DNA from: Pedobacter frigiditerrae
GTDB taxonomy: Bacteria; Bacteroidota; Bacteroidia; Sphingobacteriales; Sphingobacteriaceae
DNA: 64,000 nucleotides
Assembly (NCBI RefSeq): GCF_032678705.1
Contig: NZ_JAVTSS010000002.1
Coordinates: 496,001 to 560,000, forward strand
Reading direction: 5' to 3'
Below the pieces are notes generated by a model that saw only the letters and a list, made by a program, of their open reading frames with translations, was not told where the DNA came from and ran no database searches. Positions 52,101 through 60,250 of this stretch are shown here, in pieces. A program made the position numbers and the translations under genes. Position 1 is the first letter of the stretch, and every line of letters begins with the position of its first letter.

Positions 52101-52703
52101 TTACAACAAAATCTTACTACTTACTTCTTTATCAATTGTAATGTAACCTGGATATTTAACCAAGCCGCCGCCAACCATAATAGAAGGACGTATTTTCAAA
52201 GTAACTATCCCTTTCTTTTCATTTCCAGAATTAGCTGCCTTTACAAAATCTGTAATATCTGAAAGCATCGTTCCATCAGCCAAAAATTTATAAATATTGG
52301 CGTTTAACTGAACAGGTACATTGGTGGTTTGACCAGCATCGATACTCACCTTTTGGTCAACAGTTCCATTAGCAATTTCTTGCTTGTTAATTAAGATGAT
52401 ATAATCGAAGTTATTAATCGCTGCTAAAGTTGATGAAGGATTAGAAATTTGCAGGTTCAATTTTGCCTTTAAAGGAATATCCTTTCTCAAATAACCTAAA
52501 GCTAATGATGGCAAACTGCTCAAATCAATATCGTTACCTTTAATTAATTTCTGTACATCAGTACCTGCAACTGTAATATTTGTTGCGTTTAAAAGCTTAT
52601 AATCGCACTTTTCTAATGCTTTAATTTGTTGTGCTTGTTTGTTCACACTACACGCCGATAATCCTACAACTAACAGGCAACCTAGAAAAAATCTATTCAT
52701 CAT
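52101..52703 (-). CDS. LEA14/WHy-like lipoprotein
   Basis: From the ATG at 52703 (MMNRFFLGCLLVVGLSACSV) the protein has 200 residues: a lipoprotein signal with the lipid cysteine in LSACS near residue 18, followed by a single beta-sandwich of the LEA type 2/WHy class (LKAKLNLQISNPSSTLAAIN, DYIILINKQEIANG, and VQLNANIYKFL). Such domains occur in envelope proteins of unknown role, sometimes linked to desiccation tolerance. The gene stands alone; the next gene is divergent. Confidence 0.82.
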   Translation of the reverse strand: MMNRFFLGCLLVVGLSACSVNKQAQQIKALEKCDYKLLNATNITVAGTDVQKLIKGNDIDLSSLPSLALGYLRKDIPLKAKLNLQISNPSSTLAAINNFDYIILINKQEIANGTVDQKVSIDAGQTTNVPVQLNANIYKFLADGTMLSDITDFVKAANSGNEKKGIVTLKIRPSIMVGGGLVKYPGYITIDKEVSSKILL

Positions 52704-52845
52704 TTTATAACGGTTATTTAAACACAAAGGTATAATCAACTATGGTACCAAAACTATTTTTGCTTAGTTAAATTGTTACGCAATTGAAGATTCATCACCC
52801 TTGGTTGTACTAAATTTTAATTAATTTAGTGATTTAAAACCTTGT

Positions 52846-55251
52846 ATGAAACGTGTAATCTATCTTATTGCCTTTTTAATTGCTCCAACTTTTTTAAAAG
52901 CACAAATGCAACAAATGAATGCTGCAGAAATTGCTTTGGGCCTTGCAAAACTGAATGTTAAAGGTAGCGTTTTGTACATCGCAGCGCATCCAGATGATGA
53001 AAATACTCGCCTGTTGGCTTATTTAGCAAAAGAAGCAAAAGTAAGAACTGGTTATTTATCGTTAACCAGAGGTGATGGCGGACAAAACTTAATTGGCAAC
53101 GAACAAGCAGAGCTTTTAGGATTAATTAGAACACAAGAATTGTTAGCAGCCCGAAGAACCGATGGAGCCGAACAGTTTTTTACAAGAGCAAACGATTTTG
53201 GCTTTTCTAAAACATCAGATGAAAGCTTTAAAATTTGGGGCAGGGAACAGATTTTATCAGATGTGGTTTGGGTAATTCGTAAGTTTCAACCAGATGTTAT
53301 CATCACTCGTTTCCCCGAAGATGCAAGAGCTGGTCACGGGCATCATGCTGGTTCGGCAATTTTAGCAAGGGAAGCTTTTGTAGCAGCGGCTGATAAAACT
53401 CGTTTCCCTGAGCAATTGAAATATGTAAAGGTTTGGCAAGCGAAAAGAATATTATGGAACACATTTAATTTTGGGGGAACTAATACTACTTCGCCAGAAC
53501 AACTGAAATTAGATGTGGGTTTATACAATCCCTTATTAGGAAAAAGTTATGGCGAAATAGCTGCAATCAGCAGAACAAATCATAAAAGCCAAGGTTTTGG
53601 TTCTACCTTACAACGTGGCGAATCATTTGAATTTTTCACTCCGGTTGCTGGCGAACCTGCAAAAACTTCAATTTTTGATGGTATAGATTTAAACTTAAAA
53701 GACAAAGCAGTTGAGCTTTTATTAGGTGAGATAAAAAAGGAATATAATGTAGCTACGCCAGAGGCGATTTTGCCAAAACTACTTCAACTCAAAAAACTAA
53801 CCGATTCAAAAGATTTTAATCATCAACTTTTAAACGAATTGATTTTGGCAACTGCGGGATTTTGGACTGAAGCTGTTACGAACGAAAATGCTTATGCCAT
53901 AGGCGATAGTGTTAAGTTTTCAGTAAACACCATTTATAGGGCTAAAACCAATTTCCCTTTAACAATTAAAGTAGATAATGTTTTTGCGCTTGAAAATAAT
54001 AAGATGCAAAGCTTAAGTATGAGCGCTAAGGCAAATGCAATTTCACAACCTTATTATCTCGAAAAAAATCATCCGATAGGAAGTTATATTGTGGATAACC
54101 AAACAGATATTGGCTATCCTGAAAACCCAAAGCCATTTGCTTTACACCGAACAGTTACTATAAACGGAACTGACATCAGTTTCGATATTCCGATTTTATA
54201 TAAAAATACAAATCCGGTAAAAGGCGAGCGTTATCAACCCATAGTTATTGCACCTGTAGTAACTGCAACGATGAGCGAAAAAGCTTATATTTTCAGCAGC
54301 AATACTCCTAAAACAATTACTGTTCAACTAAAGAGCTTTCGCAATAACAGCACAGGTTTTGTAACGCCACAACTACCAAAAGGATGGAAAAGTAATCCAG
54401 AAAAAATAGATTTTAACTTAGCCAGAAAAGGTGATGAGCAAAACATAAGTTTTAGCATTACTTCTGGCAGCGATGTAAACAGTGGAAATATCACATTGCA
54501 AGTTAATACAGATGGAAAAACAGACGATAAGGGCTTAAAAGTTATTAGTTATGAGCATATCCCAACAATTACAATTTTCCCTCAAGCAACTGCCCGACTA
54601 GAAAAGATAGACTTAAAAATTGCAGGTAAAAAAATTGGTTATTTAGATGGTGCTGGAGATTTAACAGCAGATGCCTTAAAAGAAATGGGCTATCAGGTTA
54701 CTAACCTAAACTCTGCACAAGTTTTAAATAGCGACCTGTCTACTTTTGATGCAATTGTAGTTGGCGTTCGTTTTTACAACATTAGTGATGATGCAAAAAT
54801 TGTTCAACCTAAACTATTGGCTTACGTTCAAAATGGCGGTACATTGTTAATTCAATACAACGTAAACAATGGTTTAAAATATTCGAACATTGGCCCTTAC
54901 CCTTTTAAGTTAGCTAACAAAAGAGTAACCGAAGAAGATGCAAAAGTTAACTTCATTAATCCTAAAAGCGCTGCTTTAAATTATCCAAACAAAATAACTG
55001 AAAAGGATTTTGAGGGCTGGATACAAGAAAGAGGATTATATTTTGCAACAGATATTGACCCAAAATATACAACCGTTTTAAGCATGAAAGATACCGGTGA
55101 AACTGAAAGCGATGGTTCTTTATTAATCGCCGATTATGGCAAAGGAAAATTCGTTTACACTTCTTTGGTTTTCTTTAGAGAATTACCTGCTGGTGTGCCC
55201 GGCGCTTATCGTTTAATCGCAAATTTATTGGCCCCCAGAAATGCAAAATAA
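52846..55251 (+). CDS. PIG-L (LmbE-like) family deacetylase
   Basis: The 801-residue exported protein has a signal peptide (about 1-20) and a PIG-L deacetylase domain. Its zinc motif AHPDDEN has H48, D50 and D51, with the second metal histidine in GHGHHAGSAI near residue 165. A beta-rich middle region (about 340-580) follows, then a C-terminal glutamine-amidotransferase/ThuA-like fold (about 590-795: KIGYLDGAGDLTADALKEM). Members remove N-acetyl groups from GlcNAc-containing compounds. It is the first of four overlapping genes ending in a sodium symporter and a small membrane protein, suggesting one transport-linked operon for an amino-sugar or similar ligand. Confidence 0.9.
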   Translation: MKRVIYLIAFLIAPTFLKAQMQQMNAAEIALGLAKLNVKGSVLYIAAHPDDENTRLLAYLAKEAKVRTGYLSLTRGDGGQNLIGNEQAELLGLIRTQELLAARRTDGAEQFFTRANDFGFSKTSDESFKIWGREQILSDVVWVIRKFQPDVIITRFPEDARAGHGHHAGSAILAREAFVAAADKTRFPEQLKYVKVWQAKRILWNTFNFGGTNTTSPEQLKLDVGLYNPLLGKSYGEIAAISRTNHKSQGFGSTLQRGESFEFFTPVAGEPAKTSIFDGIDLNLKDKAVELLLGEIKKEYNVATPEAILPKLLQLKKLTDSKDFNHQLLNELILATAGFWTEAVTNENAYAIGDSVKFSVNTIYRAKTNFPLTIKVDNVFALENNKMQSLSMSAKANAISQPYYLEKNHPIGSYIVDNQTDIGYPENPKPFALHRTVTINGTDISFDIPILYKNTNPVKGERYQPIVIAPVVTATMSEKAYIFSSNTPKTITVQLKSFRNNSTGFVTPQLPKGWKSNPEKIDFNLARKGDEQNISFSITSGSDVNSGNITLQVNTDGKTDDKGLKVISYEHIPTITIFPQATARLEKIDLKIAGKKIGYLDGAGDLTADALKEMGYQVTNLNSAQVLNSDLSTFDAIVVGVRFYNISDDAKIVQPKLLAYVQNGGTLLIQYNVNNGLKYSNIGPYPFKLANKRVTEEDAKVNFINPKSAALNYPNKITEKDFEGWIQERGLYFATDIDPKYTTVLSMKDTGETESDGSLLIADYGKGKFVYTSLVFFRELPAGVPGAYRLIANLLAPRNAK

Positions 55252-55372
55252 ACAAACAGAAAAGGATTTACCCCCATTTGTAAAAACCTGGAAACAGTTT
55301 TACTTTTTATTAGGCTTTTGGCTCATTTTGCTTATCGCTTTGTTTTACGCCTTTACTAAATATTTCGAATGA
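55241..55372 (+). CDS. 43-residue membrane peptide between deacetylase and symporter
   Basis: The frame opens at the ATG at 55241, 11 bases before the end of the deacetylase gene, and stops at 55370-55372, overlapping the symporter's ATG (ATGA). It encodes MQNKQTEKDLPPFVKTW, then one membrane helix (FYFLLGFWLILLIALFYAF) and the tail TKYFE. Tight overlap with both neighbours is strong evidence for translation. Size and position recall small accessory subunits of sodium:solute symporters, but no named family is recognised. Confidence 0.72.
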   Translation: MQNKQTEKDLPPFVKTWKQFYFLLGFWLILLIALFYAFTKYFE

Positions 55373-57054
55373 GCTATATAGATTGGGCCGTTTTATTCAC
55401 CACGATATTAGCTATCGTTGGCTACGGCGTTTATAAAAGTCGTGGTGCGCAAAGTATGCAAGCCTATTTACTGGGCAACCAAAGTTTGCCATGGTATACG
55501 GTTTGCCTTTCCGTAATGGCCACTCAGGCAAGCGCCATCACCTTTCTTTCGGCGCCGGGTTTAGCTTATACATCTGGCATGAGTTTCGTTCAGTTCTACT
55601 TTGGCTTGCCATTGGCGATGATTGTACTGTGCATCACCTTCGTACCCATATTTCATCGATTAAAAGTTTATACCGCTTACGAATATTTAGAGCAACGATT
55701 CGATTTAAATACGAGGGCTTTAACTGCATTTTTATTTTTAATCCAACGTGGATTATCAACTGGAATAACCATTTATGCACCATCGATTATTCTATCTACC
55801 ATCTTAAATATCGATACCACTTACACCACTTTATTTATTGGCAGCTTAGTGGTGTTCTACACCGTTTATGGCGGAACAAAAGCTGTTTCATATACCCAGC
55901 TTTTACAAATGAGTATTATTTTTTGCGGTCTTTTTGCTGCCGGAATCATGGTTGTTCATCTCTTACCAGGAGATGTTGGTTTTACAAAAGCCATCAGCAT
56001 TGCTGGAAAAATGGGAAGAACCAACGTGATAGATTTTAGTTTCGATTGGAATAATCCTTACACCGTTTGGAGCGGACTAATAGGTGGGTTTTTCTTGCAG
56101 CTTTCTTATTTCGGTACCGACCAAAGTCAGGTTGGAAGGTATTTAACAGGTTCATCTGTTAGTCAAAGTAGACTGGGCTTATTGATGAATGGCTTGGTTA
56201 AAATACCAATGCAATTCTTGATTTTGTTAATCGGCGTTTTGGTTTTTACCTTTTACCAATACAATAAAGCGCCTATCTTTTTTAATAGTTACGAGCTAAA
56301 CAAATTAGAGGCAAGTCCGTATAAAGCAGAGCTGAATAAAATAAAAGCCGATTATAATTCAGCATTCGAAAGCAAACAACAAGAAGTAATTAAACTTGAT
56401 AAAGCGCTTGAAGCAAAAGATGAAACCTTAATTAATCAGCAAAGAACTGCCGTTAAAAAAGCCGATGAAGAGACCAAAACCATTCGCAAAAGCTTAACAG
56501 AGTTGATGTTAAAGAATGATGCAAAAGCAAGCACAAACGATAATAATTATGTCTTTCTAAGCTTCGTTACGCAATATTTACCAAAGGGACTAATTGGTTT
56601 ACTTATCGCCATTATCTTTTTAGCATCGATGGGTTCTACTGCAAGCGCCTTAAACTCCTTAGCATCTACAAGTGTGGTAGACATTTACAAAAGACTAGTT
56701 AACAAAGAAGCAACCGATAAACAATATGTGAAAGCTTCCCGTTGGGCAACTTTAATTTGGGGTGCAGTTTGTATTGTGATGGCTTTATTTACCAGCAAAA
56801 TCGGCAACTTGTTAGAAGCGGTTAATATTTTAGGTTCCTTTATTTATGGTACAATTTTAGGTGTTTTTATAGTTGCTTTCTACATTAAAAATGTAGGTGG
56901 CAAAGCCGTTTTTTATGCCGCCATTTTAACAGAAGCTTTAGTATGTATTATTGGTTTTAACGAATGGGTTGCTTATTTATGGCTAAATGTAATTGGCTGT
57001 TTATTGGTGGTGTTTTTTGCTTACATAATTCAATTGATTAGTTTTAAAAAATGA
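55369..57054 (+). CDS. sodium:solute symporter
   Basis: The 561-residue protein is a member of the SSS family with about 13 membrane helices (YIDWAVLFTTILAIVGYG first, final helix near 540). The conserved core includes GNQSLPWYTVCLSVMATQASAITFLSAPG and YGGTKAVSYTQLLQM. The region from about residue 306 to 390 is a hydrophilic, Lys/Glu-rich insertion, mostly helical and coiled-coil-like, between two membrane segments. The start overlaps the small peptide by 4 bases, and the 172-residue protein overlaps its end by 4 bases. The substrate is not clear; the deacetylase suggests an amino sugar or derivative. Confidence 0.92.
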   Translation: MSYIDWAVLFTTILAIVGYGVYKSRGAQSMQAYLLGNQSLPWYTVCLSVMATQASAITFLSAPGLAYTSGMSFVQFYFGLPLAMIVLCITFVPIFHRLKVYTAYEYLEQRFDLNTRALTAFLFLIQRGLSTGITIYAPSIILSTILNIDTTYTTLFIGSLVVFYTVYGGTKAVSYTQLLQMSIIFCGLFAAGIMVVHLLPGDVGFTKAISIAGKMGRTNVIDFSFDWNNPYTVWSGLIGGFFLQLSYFGTDQSQVGRYLTGSSVSQSRLGLLMNGLVKIPMQFLILLIGVLVFTFYQYNKAPIFFNSYELNKLEASPYKAELNKIKADYNSAFESKQQEVIKLDKALEAKDETLINQQRTAVKKADEETKTIRKSLTELMLKNDAKASTNDNNYVFLSFVTQYLPKGLIGLLIAIIFLASMGSTASALNSLASTSVVDIYKRLVNKEATDKQYVKASRWATLIWGAVCIVMALFTSKIGNLLEAVNILGSFIYGTILGVFIVAFYIKNVGGKAVFYAAILTEALVCIIGFNEWVAYLWLNVIGCLLVVFFAYIIQLISFKK

Positions 57055-57569
57055 TTTACAAAGTCTCTACTAAAGGCAAGATATTTAGTCTGAAATGGGT
57101 AATATTATTTTCATGTTTTCTGATTCCTGTTTTAGTCACTGCAATATTTATGGAATCGCAAAAAGGGAACATAGCCACTTTAATCTTCATTTTTATTTGG
57201 TTCTTGTTTTGTTTTCCGCAGCTAAACTTGTTTTTACAGTACCTCAAAGCAACCAACTATCAGCATATAGAAATCGACTATCATCAAAAAACCATTTCAA
57301 TTTCAAAAGATGGTAAACAGCTAGAAAAGAAATTCACTGACATCAAAAGATTTTCCTTCCATAAAGCCAATCCCCCATTCTATTTAGGTTCATGGTGGCT
57401 TAACATCTGTAATGATTTCTATTATTATAAAATTGATTTTGATGAAGAATCGTATTATCTGACCAGCATATTATTCCCAACTCCTTCAATAAATGGAGAA
57501 AAACATTTTTACGAATCTTACTTAGAAGTCAAAACCTCATATCCTAGCATACAGAAGACAATAGAATAG
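57051..57569 (+). CDS. hypothetical two-helix membrane protein
   Basis: This 172-residue protein starts inside the symporter's stop region (ATGA overlap). Two hydrophobic helices (about 16-36 and 42-62) are followed by a soluble part with a beta strand pattern (YQHIEIDYHQKTISISKDGK, then KFTDIKRFSFHK), similar to small PH-like or DUF-type domains. No named family recognised. Translational coupling to the symporter suggests an accessory role, but it could simply be a passenger gene. A terminator for the opposite strand follows. Confidence 0.72.
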   Translation: MIYKVSTKGKIFSLKWVILFSCFLIPVLVTAIFMESQKGNIATLIFIFIWFLFCFPQLNLFLQYLKATNYQHIEIDYHQKTISISKDGKQLEKKFTDIKRFSFHKANPPFYLGSWWLNICNDFYYYKIDFDEESYYLTSILFPTPSINGEKHFYESYLEVKTSYPSIQKTIE

Positions 57570-57592
57570 GTTAGAATTGATTTCATTATATC

Positions 57593-57624
57593 AAAAAACC
57601 GCCCCAACAAAGTTGAAGCGGCTT
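57593..57624 (-). terminator. intrinsic terminator of the 281-residue DUF2911 gene
   Basis: On the minus strand, AAGCCGCTTCAAC pairs with GTTGGGGCGG (G-U pairs allowed), followed by six T (57598-57593). It separates the convergent symporter operon and DUF2911 gene. Confidence 0.75.
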
Positions 57625-57664
57625 AATATAAAATAACTCAAGACTTTAGACTAACGACTCAAGA

Positions 57665-58510
57665 CTATTTCTTTGTCTCTGCCAATAGTTGAGTGTTTAA
57701 TCTGATGTATTCATCATTTTTCATTGTAGTTGCCAAGGCAATACCCGCTTTAGCACTTTCAGCAGCTCCAGCTTTATCTCCAGATTTTAACTGCATTTTG
57801 CCTAGCCATAATTTGGTCCATGGCATTTTTGGCTCAGCTTTATCAGCTTCTACCATCCAACCTAAAGCAGTTTTTAAATCCTTCCCATTGGTAAAATAAT
57901 AAATCGCCGATTGCATATAAGGTTTTTTCTCGCCTTTCATTGCTTCTGCAATATTTGCCATTGCTTTTGCATCAACATCCGTTGTTATGTTTACAGCAAA
58001 AGACATATTCTCCCACGTTAATTGCAATTGAGCTTTACTCTCTGTTACGTTTGCAAATTGTATCGTTAACGTTTCTACTTTATCTTTTAACACATTGGTT
58101 TTCACTTTAACACGCAGCACATCATCTTTTTGATCGTAAGTGTAAGCGCCCCATTGTTTAGCAGTTTTACTAAAAATAACCGTCCATTCGCTAGCATTAG
58201 GAATAGAGAACAAACCATATTCGCCCGCTGGCAAATCTTGACCTTCTATTTTAACCGCATCAGTAAAAGTAATAATGGTAGCAGCATTTGCACCTGTTCT
58301 CCAAACCTTGTCCATTGGCTCCATTCCGCCAAATATTTTACGCCCTTTAACGCTTGGTCTAGCATAGGTTAAAGTAATTTTTCCTAATCCAAACTCTTGG
58401 ATAATGGTTTGTGTACTACTTGGTGCAGGTAGCTTTACTTGCGCACTTAGGCTATTGTTTATGCCTAAAGCAACTAAAAGCAATAGCATTGTTTTGGTCG
58501 TAAATTTCAT
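57665..58510 (-). CDS. DUF2911 protein with C-terminal repeat region
   Basis: The 281-residue exported protein has a signal peptide (about 1-24), a DUF2911 domain (about 28-170: KITLTYARPSVKGRKIFGG, VWRTGANAATIITFTDAVKI, AGEYGLFSIP, and KTAKQWGAYTYDQKDDVLRV), then a helical extension (about 185-281) with a TPR-like pattern (PWTKLWLGKMQLKSGDKAGAAE). DUF2911 is a Bacteroidota envelope family of unknown function. A shorter paralogue is encoded divergently at 58680. The 169-base spacer holds both promoters, but no element I can name. Confidence 0.88.
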   Translation of the reverse strand: MKFTTKTMLLLLVALGINNSLSAQVKLPAPSSTQTIIQEFGLGKITLTYARPSVKGRKIFGGMEPMDKVWRTGANAATIITFTDAVKIEGQDLPAGEYGLFSIPNASEWTVIFSKTAKQWGAYTYDQKDDVLRVKVKTNVLKDKVETLTIQFANVTESKAQLQLTWENMSFAVNITTDVDAKAMANIAEAMKGEKKPYMQSAIYYFTNGKDLKTALGWMVEADKAEPKMPWTKLWLGKMQLKSGDKAGAAESAKAGIALATTMKNDEYIRLNTQLLAETKK

Positions 58511-58679
58511 TTTGTTTGATTTTATTTTTCGGTCTAAATTTACAACAATAAAAATTTAAACATCAAATCGCTAACTGAATGTAAAGAAATATAAGCAAAT
58601 AGAAATTTCTAAAGCTAAAAGCTTAGATTTATAGCAATCAGATTCTGTTAACCAAATAATAATTAAAACCTATATTCTA

Positions 58680-59198
58680 ATGAAAAAGACAATCAAATCA
58701 ATCGCTACTTTATTATTTGTAGCTACAATTTCAGTAAGTGCATTTGCACAAGAAAAAAAAGCTCCAGCAAGTCCTGCGGCTACAGCTACAGGAAAAATTG
58801 GTGATGCAACAATTACTATCAACTACAGTAGCCCTGCAGTAAAAGGTCGTACCATTTGGGGTGGATTAGAAAAATATGAAGTAGTTTGGCGTGCTGGTGC
58901 AAATGATGCAACTACTTTTGAAACGGATAAAGACATTAAGGTAGAGGGAAAAACTTTGCCAGCTGGAAAATATAGCTTCTTTTTAATCCCAAAAGAAAGT
59001 GGTACTTGGACTGCTATTTTTAACAAGGAACCAAAACAATGGGGAGCTTATAAGTACGAAGCAGCAAAAGACCAATTAAGAGTTGATGTAAAAGTAAAAG
59101 CTTTAAAAGAAACTCAAGAAAGATTGGTTTACAAAATCGAGAAAAAAGGTTTTGCCTTAGAATGGGATAAAGTTTCAGTTCCAGTAGCTGTTAAATAA
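58680..59198 (+). CDS. DUF2911 protein, short paralogue
   Basis: The 172-residue protein has a signal peptide (about 1-24, ending AFAQ) and the DUF2911 domain with the same landmarks ([67 protein letters not shown]). It lacks the helical extension of the divergent 281-residue paralogue. The pair looks like an old duplication. A terminator follows the gene. It is exported and probably a periplasmic or outer-membrane-associated beta-rich protein of unknown role. Confidence 0.9.
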   Translation: MKKTIKSIATLLFVATISVSAFAQEKKAPASPAATATGKIGDATITINYSSPAVKGRTIWGGLEKYEVVWRAGANDATTFETDKDIKVEGKTLPAGKYSFFLIPKESGTWTAIFNKEPKQWGAYKYEAAKDQLRVDVKVKALKETQERLVYKIEKKGFALEWDKVSVPVAVK

Positions 59199-59215
59199 TA
59201 TTAAAAAACTTAAGC

Positions 59216-59249
59216 AAGCCTCGTTGGTTAAATCCTACGGGGCTTTTTT
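59216..59249 (+). terminator. intrinsic terminator directly before the next start codon
   Basis: AAGCCTCGT (59216-59224) pairs with ACGGGGCTT (59237-59245, one G-U pair), followed by six T (59244-59249). The ATG of the next gene is at 59254, four bases later, so that gene has no normal leader of its own. Confidence 0.8.
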
Positions 59250-59253
59250 ATAG

Positions 59254-60072
59254 ATGAAAAACAAATCAATAAGTATTTTAGGATGTGGCTGGTATGGATT
59301 AGCGATGGCAAAAGCGCTCGTTGCTGATGGATATCATGTTAATGGTTCTACCACTAGCGAAGAGAAGCTAGAAACCTTCAAAAAGCTTAATATAAAACCT
59401 TACCTTATAAATTTTAATGGGGAGTCTGTCAATTACGATGAATCTTTCTTTAACTGCGATGTTTTAATCATTAGCATTCCTCCAAAAAGAAATGTGCAGG
59501 CAGATTATCCAAACAAGATTAAAAACATCGCATTAGCTGCTGAAAAAGCGAATGTTAAACAAATCATTTTCATTAGCTCTACTGGTATTTTCCAAAATGG
59601 GAATTTTATAGTTGATGATGAAACCATTCCAGAACCAAATACAACCGCAGGAGAAGTATTATTAGCTGCAGAGAAAGTTCTAAAAGAAAATCAAGCTTTA
59701 ACAACAACCATTATCCGCTTTGCGGGATTAATTGGGCCAGAAAGAAATTTAGCCAAATATTTTGCAGGTAAAACTGATATCGCCAATGGCTTAGCACCAA
59801 TCAATTTAATTCATTTAGATGATTGCATAGGCATCACAAAAGCAATTATTGAGCAAAAAGCTTTTGGCAATATTTACCATGGCGTGACGCCAAGCCATCC
59901 TTCTAGAGAAGAGTTTTATACTAAAGCTTGTTTGTCCAGTGGTTTCGAAAAGCCGGAATTTATAGACGAGCTATTAGACTGGAAGCAGGTAGAAAGTAAA
60001 AATGTAGCTAGGTTTTTAGCTTACCAATTTAAGATTGAAAATTGGATGGAGTATGCTGAGATTAAACATTAA
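59254..60072 (+). CDS. NAD(P)-binding SDR-like protein, YeeZ type
   Basis: The 272-residue protein has a Rossmann fold with the dinucleotide motif LGCGWYGLAMAKAL (about 9-22), the serine-rich strand IIFISSTGIFQNG, and the late motif PINLIHLDDCIGI that resembles YeeZ/atypical SDR proteins. The classical YxxxK is replaced. It probably acts on a nucleotide-sugar or similar substrate, unknown here. Its ATG lies 4 bases after the T run of the preceding terminator, so it is either expressed by read-through or from a promoter inside the terminator region. The start itself is unambiguous. Confidence 0.85.
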   Translation: MKNKSISILGCGWYGLAMAKALVADGYHVNGSTTSEEKLETFKKLNIKPYLINFNGESVNYDESFFNCDVLIISIPPKRNVQADYPNKIKNIALAAEKANVKQIIFISSTGIFQNGNFIVDDETIPEPNTTAGEVLLAAEKVLKENQALTTTIIRFAGLIGPERNLAKYFAGKTDIANGLAPINLIHLDDCIGITKAIIEQKAFGNIYHGVTPSHPSREEFYTKACLSSGFEKPEFIDELLDWKQVESKNVARFLAYQFKIENWMEYAEIKH

Positions 60073-60076
60073 GTTC

Positions 60077-60122
60077 TGTCAGTCTGAGCGAACCTGTCCC
60101 GACTTCTTCGGGAGTCGAAGAC
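60077..60122. repeat. 46-nt dispersed repeat (copy of 19198-19243)
   Basis: Matches 19198-19243 at 45 of 46 positions, including the inner CCCGACTTCTTCGGG palindrome. A partial copy (CACCTGTCCCGACTTCTTCC) is at about 63779. Confidence 0.85.
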
Positions 60123-60134
60123 CTGTTAACTAAT

Positions 60135-60188
60135 AAAATCAAAAAAGATTCCTTCGGCTACGCTCAGGATGACATCTTTTTTGATTTT
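60135..60188. repeat. hairpin with perfect 15-bp arms
   Basis: AAAATCAAAAAAGAT (60135-60149) and ATCTTTTTTGATTTT (60174-60188) enclose CCTTCGGCTACGCTCAGGATGAC. The loop is the core also seen at 31113-31226. The T-rich right arm makes it a possible terminator for the oxidoreductase. Confidence 0.8.
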
Positions 60189-60211
60189 AATATTATAAAC
60201 GCAGGGTTGGT

Positions 60212-60245
60212 CCAATGAACTATTGAACCATTGAACTAATGAACC
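60212..60245. repeat. AATGAACY simple repeat, second copy
   Basis: CCAATGAAC, TATTGAACC, ATTGAACT, AATGAACC in a row, directly before the 3' end of the DnaJ-KTSC gene. It matches the array at 38628-38651. Confidence 0.6.
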
Positions 60246-60250
60246 TATAT

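Noticed and set aside
55491..56039. 182-codon plus-strand frame inside the symporter gene
   Set aside because: Out-of-frame shadow; the symporter frame has all SSS family motifs across this stretch.
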